Part shown: positions 21,108-26,525 of the stretch, in pieces
Numbering within the stretch: position 1 is the stretch's first letter
How the letters are laid out: each line of letters starts with the position of its first letter
Origin: Chromatiales bacterium
Lineage (GTDB): Bacteria > Pseudomonadota > Gammaproteobacteria > CAMYNG01
Length of the DNA stretch: 26,525 nt
Direction of reading: 5' to 3'
NCBI GenBank assembly: GCA_027021685.1
Contig: JALUTW010000416.1
Coordinates: 1-26,525, forward strand
Program-made: the position numbers and the translations under genes
The notes under the pieces: generated by a model
The model's input: the letters and a program-made list of their open reading frames with translations, nothing else
Database searches by the model: none
What the model was told of the DNA's origin: nothing

Positions 21108-22367
21108 CTACACCGGGACCCGGCGGATGCGGGCCCCGAGCTGCTGCAGCTTTTCCTCGATACACTCGTAGCCGCGGTCGATGTGGTAGATGCGGTCCAC
21201 CGTGGTGTCGCCCTCGGCCACCAGCCCGGCCAGCACCAGCGAGGCCGAGGCGCGCAGGTCGGTGGCCATCACCGGTGCGGCGGTGAGGCTCTCGACTCCG
21301 TTGCAGACCACGGTGTTGCCCTCCAGGCGCATGTCGGCGCCCATGCGCTGCAGCTCCAGGATGTGCATGAAGCGGTTCTCGAACACGGTCTCGGTGATGG
21401 TGGCCGAGCCCTCCGCCACCGCGTTGAGCGCCGAGAACTGGGCCTGCATGTCGGTGGGAAAGGCGGGAAACGGCGCGGTGCGGATGTCCACTGCCCGGGG
21501 CCGCCGCCCCTCCATGTCCAGGGTCACCCAGTCGTCGCCGGTCTCGATGCGGGCCCCGGCCTCGCGCAGCTTGGCGATCACGGCATCCAGGTGTGCCGGC
21601 ACGATGTCCTTGAGCCGGATGCGGCCGCCGGTGATGGCGGCGGCGGTGAGATAGGTGCCGGCCTCGATGCGATCGGGCAGCACGCAGTAGCGGGTACCGT
21701 GCAACCGCTCCACCCCTTCGATGGTGATGGTGTCGGTGCCGTGGCCTTCGATCTTCGCGCCCATGGCGATGAGGCAGTTGGCCAGGTCCACGACCTCCGG
21801 CTCGCGGGCGGCGTTCTCGATCACGGTGACGCCGTCGGCCAGGGTCGCCGCCATCATCAGGTTCTCGGTGCCGGTGACGGTGACCAGGTCGTTGACCAGC
21901 TTGGCCCCCTTGAGGCGCTTGGCGCGGGCCTTGATGTAGCCGTTCTCCACCGTGATCTCCGCGCCCATGGCCTGCAGGCCGTGGATGTGGATGTTGACCG
22001 GGCGCGAGCCGATGGCGCAGCCGCCGGGCAGGGACACCTCGGCCCGGCCGTAGCGGGCCAGCAGCGGCCCCAGCACCAGGATCGAGGCGCGCATGGTCTT
22101 GACCAGCTCGTAGGGTGCGAACAGCTCCTTGATGGTGGTGGGGTCCACCTCGATGTTGAGCTTCTCGTCCACCACCAGCTGCACGCCCATGCGGCCCAGC
22201 AGCTCCATGGTGGTGGTGATGTCGTGCAGGTGGGGAACGTTGCACACCGTCACCGGCTCGTCCGCCAGCAGGGTGGCGGCGAGGATGGGCAGGGCGGCGT
22301 TCTTGGCGCCGGAGATGCGCACCTCGCCGTCCAACGGCACGCCGCCGGTGATGATGAGTCGATCCAT
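21108..22367 (-). CDS. murA: MurA, UDP-GlcNAc enolpyruvyl transferase
   Basis: MurA performs the first committed step of peptidoglycan synthesis, adding enolpyruvate from PEP to UDP-GlcNAc; it is the fosfomycin target. The 419-residue protein has the EPSP-synthase fold with Lys22 in SGAKNAALPIL, the catalytic cysteine Cys117 in LPGGCAIGSRPVNIH, and Asp306 in FPTDMQAQ. With Cys rather than Asp at 117, sensitivity to fosfomycin is expected at the enzyme level. The chosen ATG (MDRLIITGG) matches the family start; the frame is open further upstream through ibaG but is noncoding there. It lies 26 nt after ibaG, the conserved order, and leads into hisGDC. Confidence 0.97.
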   Translation of the reverse strand: MDRLIITGGVPLDGEVRISGAKNAALPILAATLLADEPVTVCNVPHLHDITTTMELLGRMGVQLVVDEKLNIEVDPTTIKELFAPYELVKTMRASILVLGPLLARYGRAEVSLPGGCAIGSRPVNIHIHGLQAMGAEITVENGYIKARAKRLKGAKLVNDLVTVTGTENLMMAATLADGVTVIENAAREPEVVDLANCLIAMGAKIEGHGTDTITIEGVERLHGTRYCVLPDRIEAGTYLTAAAITGGRIRLKDIVPAHLDAVIAKLREAGARIETGDDWVTLDMEGRRPRAVDIRTAPFPAFPTDMQAQFSALNAVAEGSATITETVFENRFMHILELQRMGADMRLEGNTVVCNGVESLTAAPVMATDLRASASLVLAGLVAEGDTTVDRIYHIDRGYECIEEKLQQLGARIRRVPV

Positions 22368-22393
22368 GCCGGTGCGGGACGGGCGGGCGGTGC

Positions 22394-22648
22394 TCAGGAG
22401 ACCTGCAGCTTGCGCGCCGTCTCCCACTCCTCCGGGGTGTAGGTGCGGATGGACAGGGCGTGGAGCTCGCCCGAGGTGATGCGGTCGCTCACCGTGGCAT
22501 ACACCAGCTGCTGCTTCTGCACCGGGGTCTTGCCGGCGAAGACCTCGCCCACCACGGTGGCCTCGAAATGGCTGCCGTCGCCGCTGACCATGACTTCGCA
22601 GTCGGGCAGGCCGGCCTGGATCAGGCGCTTGACTTCTTCCACTTCCAT
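22394..22648 (-). CDS. ibaG: IbaG, BolA-family protein
   Basis: A BolA-like protein of 84 residues, the same length as E. coli IbaG/YrbA, which partners monothiol glutaredoxins in iron-sulfur handling and acid tolerance. The family core VSGDGSHFEATVVGEVF (about 21-37) and KQQLVYATV precede the helix-turn-helix-like LHALSIRTYTPEEW near the C-terminus. His27 and His63 are the conserved candidate cluster ligands. GAGGGG lies 9 nt before the ATG. It sits between mlaB and murA, as in E. coli, but 175 nt after mlaB, wider than any other gap in this gene run, so it may have its own promoter. Confidence 0.95.
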   Translation of the reverse strand: MEVEEVKRLIQAGLPDCEVMVSGDGSHFEATVVGEVFAGKTPVQKQQLVYATVSDRITSGELHALSIRTYTPEEWETARKLQVS

Positions 22649-22695
22649 CGTCGCGGATCCCCTCGTTCGGGCATGGGTCGGACACGAAAGCGGGT

Positions 22696-22701
22696 ATTTT
22701 A
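22696..22701 (-). promoter_or_regulatory. Possible -10 box before ibaG-murA-hisGDC
   Basis: The minus strand reads TAAAAT, 5 of 6 matches to TATAAT, in an otherwise G+C-rich gap. A start near 22689 would give a leader of about 40 nt containing the ibaG ribosome site. No good -35 is visible at the proper distance. Confidence 0.35.
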
Positions 22702-22765
22702 GCCCCGAACAGGCCCGGCGGATACCGCCGCGGCGCCGGGCAGGGTGGTCCCGGCCTTTTTCGGC

Positions 22766-22781
22766 GCGCCGGCCCCGGCGC
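22766..22781. other. GC palindrome in the mlaB-ibaG gap
   Basis: GCGCCGG-CC-CCGGCGC is a perfect inverted repeat, effectively a 6-bp stem with a 4-nt loop. It lies in the 175-nt noncoding space after mlaB. It could slow or end mla transcription or protect its 3' end; no T-run follows on the minus strand. The rest of the gap shows only the possible -10 box and the ibaG ribosome site. Confidence 0.3.
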
Positions 22782-22823
22782 CTTCGTGCCTGTTCTGCGG
22801 GCAGGGCGTCGTTCGATGGCCGG

Positions 22824-23132
22824 TCAGGCCCCGTCTTCCAGGGGCAGGAGGTCCAGCAGGCCACAGACCCGGGCGATGGCCAGCAGGTCGGCGGGCAGGT
22901 GGGCAAAGCGCAGCTCGCGCCCGGCCCGGCGCGCCGCGCGCAGCCATTCCACCAGCAGGGCCAGGGCGGCGCTGTCGCAGCGCCCGGCCGCGGCCAGGTC
23001 CACCACCACCGCCTGCGGCGCGCGGTCGAGAAAGCCGCGGCTGTCACGCCACAGGCCGGGCACCGAGGCCATGGTGAGATCGCCTTCGAGGCGGAACCGG
23101 CCGCCCTCCCCGGCCACCAGCCGTGGGCTCAT
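22824..23132 (-). CDS. mlaB: MlaB, STAS-domain subunit of the Mla lipid transporter
   Basis: A small cytoplasmic STAS protein of 102 residues that binds MlaF and is needed for assembly and activity of the MlaFEDB complex. The anti-anti-sigma-like fold is visible as FRLEGDLTMASVPGLW, VVVDLAAAGRCDSAALALLVEWL and LLAIARVCGLLDLLPL. Ser54, in RCDSAAL, occupies the STAS position usually held by Ser or Thr (Thr in E. coli MlaB). The start overlaps the mlaC stop (ATGA). It is the last gene of the mlaFEDCB set before the 175-nt gap to ibaG. The small size and the context, rather than a unique motif, decide the identity. Confidence 0.92.
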   Translation of the reverse strand: MSPRLVAGEGGRFRLEGDLTMASVPGLWRDSRGFLDRAPQAVVVDLAAAGRCDSAALALLVEWLRAARRAGRELRFAHLPADLLAIARVCGLLDLLPLEDGA

Positions 23133-23749
23133 GCCGGCCCCGCCCCGGGCTGCTTCCGCGCCGCGCGCTCCTCCAGCCGGGCGATGAGGGCGTCGAGGCC
23201 GTGCTCGCGCACCTCGGTATCGAACGAGGTGCGGTAGTTGGCCACCAGGCTGATCCCGTCCACGGTCACGTCGAACACCTTCCACGCTCCCCGGCGCAGG
23301 TGGAGCCGGTAATGGATGGCGATGGGCTCGCCGGCGGTCCGGCGCACCTCGGTGCGCACCGTGACCTCGCCCGAGGCGGGGTCGTCGCGCAGGGGCAGGA
23401 ACACCACCTCCTCGTCGGTGTACTCCAGCAGGGCGGTGGCATAGGTGCGCACCAGCAGCGTGCGGAAGGCGCGCACGAAGCGCAGCTTCTGCTTGCGGCT
23501 GGCCTCGCGCCAGTGGGAACCCAGGGCCCAGCGCGACATGGCGACGAAGTCGAAGTGGGGCAGGACGATGTCGCTCACCAGATCGTAGATGCGCTCCGGC
23601 TCCTTCTCCAGCAGCGGGCGTTCCTTCTTGAGGGTGGCCAGCATGCGCTCGGTGGTCTGCTGCACCAGGGCCTGGGGATCGTCCGCCGGTGCCGCCGGCG
23701 CGGCCACGACCGCCAGCGCCAGCACCAGGAGGGTTGCGAGTCTCTTCAT
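23129..23749 (-). CDS. mlaC: MlaC, periplasmic phospholipid carrier
   Basis: A soluble shuttle that carries phospholipid between the outer-membrane MlaA complex and the inner-membrane MlaFEDB complex. The 206-residue precursor has a Sec signal (MKRLATLLVLALAVVAAPAA, cleavage likely near PADD). The MlaC/Ttg2D domain then follows, with ERIYDLVSDIVLPHFDFVAMSRWALGSHW-like sequence (the DFVAMSRWALG core is diagnostic), RTLLVRTYATALLEY and WKVFDVTVDGISLVANYR-type elements. A strong ribosome site, AAGGAGG, lies 7 nt upstream of the chosen ATG, and the ATG overlaps the mlaD stop. The tail is basic and Ala-rich. The strong site suits a protein needed in excess over the membrane subunits. Confidence 0.95.
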   Translation of the reverse strand: MKRLATLLVLALAVVAAPAAPADDPQALVQQTTERMLATLKKERPLLEKEPERIYDLVSDIVLPHFDFVAMSRWALGSHWREASRKQKLRFVRAFRTLLVRTYATALLEYTDEEVVFLPLRDDPASGEVTVRTEVRRTAGEPIAIHYRLHLRRGAWKVFDVTVDGISLVANYRTSFDTEVREHGLDALIARLEERAARKQPGAGPA

Positions 23750-24303
23750 TGTGCCGCCTCCTTCTTGCCGCCGCCCTCCAGGAACTGGGAGACGAAGCGG
23801 GCGATGAGCTTCTCCAGCACCAGCGAGCCCTGGGTGATCTTGATGCGCGAGCCGTCGCGCAGGACCCGGGTCCCGCCCTCGCACGGCTCCGGCGCCCGGC
23901 CCTCCAGCTCCGCCTCCAGGGCCGCCTCCTCGCACTCGTCGGCCCCGGCGCCGGGCTCCAGGCCCACGTACTTCTCGCCCAGCAGGCCGGCGGTGTAGAT
24001 GCTGGCCGAGCTGTCCGCCGGCAGGGTGTCGTAGCGGCGGTCGATGCGCATGCGCACCACCGCCTGCAGCGACTGCTTGTCGAACTCGATGGCCACCACC
24101 CGGCCGATACGCACCCCCGCCATGGTCACCGGAGAGCGCACCTTGAGCCCGCTGGCGTCCTCGAACCGCGCCTCGATGGTGAAGCCGTCCTCCTCGTTGA
24201 GGGCGGACAGGTTGCTCACCTTCATGGCCAGCATGAACAGGGCGGCGAGGCCCGCGGCCACGAACACGCCCACCCAGATCTCGGTCGTTCTCGTGCTCAT
24301 CAT
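23746..24303 (-). CDS. mlaD: MlaD, MCE-domain substrate-binding subunit
   Basis: An inner-membrane-anchored MCE protein whose hexameric ring caps MlaE and passes phospholipid to or from MlaC. The 185-residue protein has one membrane helix at about 9-27, the MCE domain at about 38-118 (ARFEDASGLKVRSPVTMAGV, RIGRVVAI) and the pore-loop region YTAGLLGEKYVGLEPG at 103-118. An acidic segment of about 25 residues follows, bounded by Cys124 and Cys141, that I do not recall from E. coli MlaD; the C-terminal helix with LVLEKLIARFV comes after it. The start is tandem ATGATG, 5 nt after mlaE, and either ATG may be used. The stop overlaps mlaC. Confidence 0.95.
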   Translation of the reverse strand: MMSTRTTEIWVGVFVAAGLAALFMLAMKVSNLSALNEEDGFTIEARFEDASGLKVRSPVTMAGVRIGRVVAIEFDKQSLQAVVRMRIDRRYDTLPADSSASIYTAGLLGEKYVGLEPGAGADECEEAALEAELEGRAPEPCEGGTRVLRDGSRIKITQGSLVLEKLIARFVSQFLEGGGKKEAAQ

Positions 24304-24308
24304 GGGGT

Positions 24309-25088
24309 TCAGTCTCCGAACATGAGTGCGGTGAGGACGAAGTCCAGGCCCAGCACCGCGAGGGAAGTGTAGACCACGGTGCGGGTGGTGGCGCGGCTCA
24401 CGCCCTCCGAGGTGGGCACGGCATCATGGCCCTCGAACACCGCGATCCACGTCGCCACCCAGCCGAAGGCGAGGCTCTTGATGACGCCGTTGTAGACGTC
24501 ATCGTACAGGTCCACCTTGTCCTGCATCTGCGACCAGTAGGCCCCCTCGTCCACGCCCAGCAGGCCGACGCCGACGAAGTAGCCGCCCAGCACGCCGACG
24601 GCGGAAAAGATCGCGGCCAGCAACGGCATGGAGATGAAGCCGGCGATGAAGCGCGGCGCCAGCACCCGCCGCACCGGATCCACCGCCATCATCTCCAGGG
24701 CCGAGAGCTGCTCGGTGGCCTTCATCAGGCCGATCTCGGCGGTGAGCGCGGAGCCGGCGCGGCCGGCGAACAGCAGCGCGGTCACCACCGGCCCCAGCTC
24801 GCGCACCAGCGACAGCGCCACCACCACCCCCAGGGACTCCTCGGCGCCGAAGTCCACCAGGGTGTTGTAGCCCTGCAGGCCCAGCACCATGCCCACGAAG
24901 GTGCCGGACACCACGATGATCACCAGCGACAGCACGCCCACCGAGAACACCTGCTGGATCACCAGCCGCGGGCGCGGCAACAGGGTGTGCAGTCCGGACA
25001 GGATCTGGACCAGCAGCAGGCTGGCCCGGCCCAGGCGCTCGAACACCCCCAGCCCGCGCCGGCCCAGGTTCTGCAGCAGGTCCAGCAT
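24309..25088 (-). CDS. mlaE: MlaE, permease of the Mla phospholipid transporter
   Basis: The membrane-spanning subunit of the Mla ABC transporter, which keeps phospholipid out of the outer leaflet of the outer membrane. The 259-residue length matches E. coli (260). An amphipathic N-terminal helix (LLQNLGRRGLGVFERLGRA) precedes about five hydrophobic segments. The family core ESLGVVVALSLVRELGPVVTALLFAGRAGSALTAEIG-type region lies at about 84-120, with the MKATEQLSALEMMAVDP coupling segment after it, which contacts the ATPase. The start shares one base with the mlaF stop (TGATG), so translation is coupled. The frame is open upstream through mlaF but noncoding there. Confidence 0.97.
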   Translation of the reverse strand: MLDLLQNLGRRGLGVFERLGRASLLLVQILSGLHTLLPRPRLVIQQVFSVGVLSLVIIVVSGTFVGMVLGLQGYNTLVDFGAEESLGVVVALSLVRELGPVVTALLFAGRAGSALTAEIGLMKATEQLSALEMMAVDPVRRVLAPRFIAGFISMPLLAAIFSAVGVLGGYFVGVGLLGVDEGAYWSQMQDKVDLYDDVYNGVIKSLAFGWVATWIAVFEGHDAVPTSEGVSRATTRTVVYTSLAVLGLDFVLTALMFGD

Positions 25089-25960
25089 CAGGCGGCGGCC
25101 TCCCGCCCTTCGCCGCCCGCCAGCAGGTCCCCGGCGTAGTCCGGCGCCGGGTAGTGGAACGGGACCGGGCCGTCGGGCAGGCCCTTGAGAAACTGTTGCG
25201 CCCACTGCGAATCCGACTCGTACAGCTCGTCGGCGGTGCCCTGTGCCACCACCCGCCCGCCGGCCAGGAGATAGATGTAGTCGGAGATGGACGCCGCCTC
25301 GGCGATGTCGTGGGACACCAGCACGCTGGTCAGGCCGAGGGACTCGTTGAGGGTGCGGATGAGCCGCACCAGCACGCCCATGGAAATGGGATCCTGGCCG
25401 GTGAAAGGCTCGTCGTAGAGGATCATGTCGGGATCCAGCGCGATGGCCCGGGCCAGGGCCACCCGCCGCGCCATGCCGCCGGAGAGCTGGCTGGGCATGA
25501 GCCGGCGTGCCCCGCGCAGGCCCACCGCCTCCAGCTTCATCAGCACCAGGTCGCGGATCATGGCCTCCGGCAGGTCGGTGTGCTCGCGCAGGGGAAAGGC
25601 CACGTTGTCGTACACGTTCATGTCGGTGAGCAGGGCCCCGTTCTGGAACAGCATGCCCATGCGCTTGCGCAGCTCGTACAGGCGGCCGCGTCCGGCACGG
25701 GTGATCTCCTCGCCCTCGAACCGGATGCTGCCGCGCTCGGGCCGGAGCTGCCCGCCCACGAGGCGCAGCAGCGTGGTCTTGCCCGTGCCGCTGGGCCCCA
25801 TGATGGCGGTGACGCGGCCGCGGCGGATGTCGAGATCGACGCCGTCGAAAATGACGCGCCCGTCGCGGCGGAAGGTGAGATCGCGGATGGTGACCAGGGG
25901 TTCGTCGTTGTCTTGTTGTTGCACCACGGTCCGGCTGTCGCTGTTTCGGGGTGGGCCCAT
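25088..25960 (-). CDS. mlaF: MlaF, ATPase of the Mla phospholipid transporter
   Basis: The cytoplasmic ABC ATPase that powers MlaFEDB. From the ATG at 25960 it has 290 residues; E. coli has 269, and GTG codons at 25927 or 25924 (279 or 278 residues) are also plausible since neither start has a clear ribosome site. Motifs are Walker A GPSGTGKT at 55-62, the Q-loop MLFQNGAL near 103-110, signature LSGGM at 159-163, Walker B LYDEP with Glu184, and the switch His217 in VSHD. The C-terminal tail (about 260-290: DGPVPFHYPAPDY, DLLAGG) resembles the E. coli extension that binds MlaB and stabilises the dimer. It follows the unidentified gene by 47 nt. Confidence 0.95.
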   Translation of the reverse strand: MGPPRNSDSRTVVQQQDNDEPLVTIRDLTFRRDGRVIFDGVDLDIRRGRVTAIMGPSGTGKTTLLRLVGGQLRPERGSIRFEGEEITRAGRGRLYELRKRMGMLFQNGALLTDMNVYDNVAFPLREHTDLPEAMIRDLVLMKLEAVGLRGARRLMPSQLSGGMARRVALARAIALDPDMILYDEPFTGQDPISMGVLVRLIRTLNESLGLTSVLVSHDIAEAASISDYIYLLAGGRVVAQGTADELYESDSQWAQQFLKGLPDGPVPFHYPAPDYAGDLLAGGEGREAAA

Positions 25961-26007
25961 TCTGGCGGGACGGCGGCAAAAAGACAACGCCGCCCGCCAC
26001 ACTCCGG

Positions 26008-26525
26008 CTACATCAGCTCCAGCAGGGTGGCGGCATCGTGCATGGCGGCGACCGGCGGATTCGCGGCGGTGAACAGCAGCACCGTGTGTTCGGTGCCGGG
26101 CCAGGCCAGGGCGGCCTCCAGCACGCCGCGCAGCTCGCGCGGTGACGGCGCGGCGGCGGCCAGCCGGATGACGTTGAGCCGGCCGCCCGGCGGTGGCGCC
26201 CCGCTGCCGTCCCAGCAGCGGCTCGCCCCGGCCGCGCGCAGCGCCGGCGGCGGCTCGCCCTCCCCGGCCCAGGCCAGCGGCCACCGGCGGAGCAGCTCCG
26301 GCACCACCGCCTCCGGCACCGGCGCCGTGAGCATCACCCCCAGGCACCGCGGCCCCAGCATCTCCAGCGCCTCCGCCGCCCGGGCCGCGTCCATCCCCGG
26401 CACCGGCAGCTCGCACAGGAACCGCAGGTGCCCGCCGCTGTCCTCCAGCCAGTCCCGGGAGGCGCTTCCGCTCCAGGCCCCGGCCGGCACCCCCACCACC
26501 GGGAACTCGTTGCCGTAGTACCCCA
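26008..26525 (-). CDS. Unidentified protein, C-terminal 171 residues (5' end off window)
   Basis: I do not recognise this protein. The frame is open to the right edge, beginning in view with GYYGNEFPVVGVPAG; an internal GTG at 26499 could be a start but nothing favours it. Codon use resembles the neighbouring genes (strong G/C third positions), and the frame ends 47 nt before mlaF on the same strand, so it is probably a real gene. There is no membrane helix or signal in the visible part. The sequence appears to consist of two beta-alpha-beta-alpha units: LRFLCELPVPGMDAARAAEA with LGVMLTAPVPEAVVPELLRR, and LNVIRLAAAAPSPRELRGVL with HTVLLFTAANPPVAAMHDAA. A Gly/Pro-rich linker joins them, which hints at an internal duplication. 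No catalytic motif is evident. Confidence 0.6.
   Translation of the reverse strand, partial: GYYGNEFPVVGVPAGAWSGSASRDWLEDSGGHLRFLCELPVPGMDAARAAEALEMLGPRCLGVMLTAPVPEAVVPELLRRWPLAWAGEGEPPPALRAAGASRCWDGSGAPPPGGRLNVIRLAAAAPSPRELRGVLEAALAWPGTEHTVLLFTAANPPVAAMHDAATLLELM

Noticed and set aside
24309..26000. Long minus-strand frame extending MlaE upstream by 304 codons
   Set aside because: The extension is an Arg/Pro/His-rich out-of-frame reading of mlaF; MlaE starts at 25088 with the normal family N-terminus.
1..26525. Mobile elements, CRISPR arrays, tRNA genes or a gained accessory island
   Set aside because: No transposase, integrase, direct repeats with regular spacers or tRNA-like cloverleaf was seen, and base composition looks uniform except for short intergenic A+T-richer promoters.

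Overview
The window comes from a high-GC bacterial chromosome, by eye about 70% G+C. Gene content and order point to a gammaproteobacterium. The blocks mraZ-rsmH-ftsL-ftsI-murE-murF, rsmI / lpoA-yraN-gmhA(diaA), petABC-sspAB, algW, hisGDC-murA-ibaG and mlaFEDCB lie close together as they do in Pseudomonas-type genomes. The high GC, GTG/TTG starts and the exact mix suggest a purple-sulfur/Ectothiorhodospira-like lineage rather than an enteric one; that placement is inference. Nearly the whole window is dense, conserved housekeeping DNA with many 1-8 nt gene overlaps. I see no transposon, prophage, CRISPR array or tRNA.

Layout. (a) 1-5690, minus strand: the start of the division/cell-wall cluster, transcribed mraZ, rsmH, ftsL, ftsI, murE, murF (murF runs off the left edge). 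A good sigma70-type promoter and a 10-bp-periodic set of MraZ-box-like repeats precede mraZ, and they show that mraZ starts at a TTG codon. (b) 5850-6230, minus: the RNase P RNA gene rnpB with its own -10 box. (c) 6258-7118, minus: rsmI. It diverges from a plus-strand group, 7189-11422: lpoA, yraN, a SIS-domain isomerase (gmhA/diaA type) and a GlcD-type FAD oxidase. (d) 11488-15939, minus: Rieske protein, cytochrome b and cytochrome c1 (bc1 complex), then sspA, sspB and a YmdB-type macrodomain. (e) 15982-16740, minus: a Nif3/YbgI protein. It diverges from algW (plus, 16828-17973), a DegS-like protease. (f) 18046-26525, minus: read in transcription order, an unidentified gene cut by the right edge, mlaF, mlaE, mlaD, mlaC, mlaB, ibaG, murA, hisG, hisD, hisC.

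Functional picture. Most genes serve the cell envelope: peptidoglycan precursor synthesis (murA, murE, murF), septal synthesis (ftsI, ftsL), activation of peptidoglycan synthases (lpoA), outer-membrane lipid asymmetry (mla), envelope stress sensing (algW) and possibly LPS heptose supply (gmhA). The others cover respiration (petABC), stress and proteolysis adaptors (sspAB), histidine synthesis and RNA maturation or modification (rnpB, rsmH, rsmI).

I did not find a convincing new multi-gene system. The best leads are the unidentified gene at the right edge upstream of mlaF, two palindromes in the petABC leader, a 13-bp perfect hairpin between petC and sspA, a macrodomain gene ending the pet-ssp run, a cysteine-flanked acidic insertion in MlaD, and an FAD oxidase where dolP is usually found.
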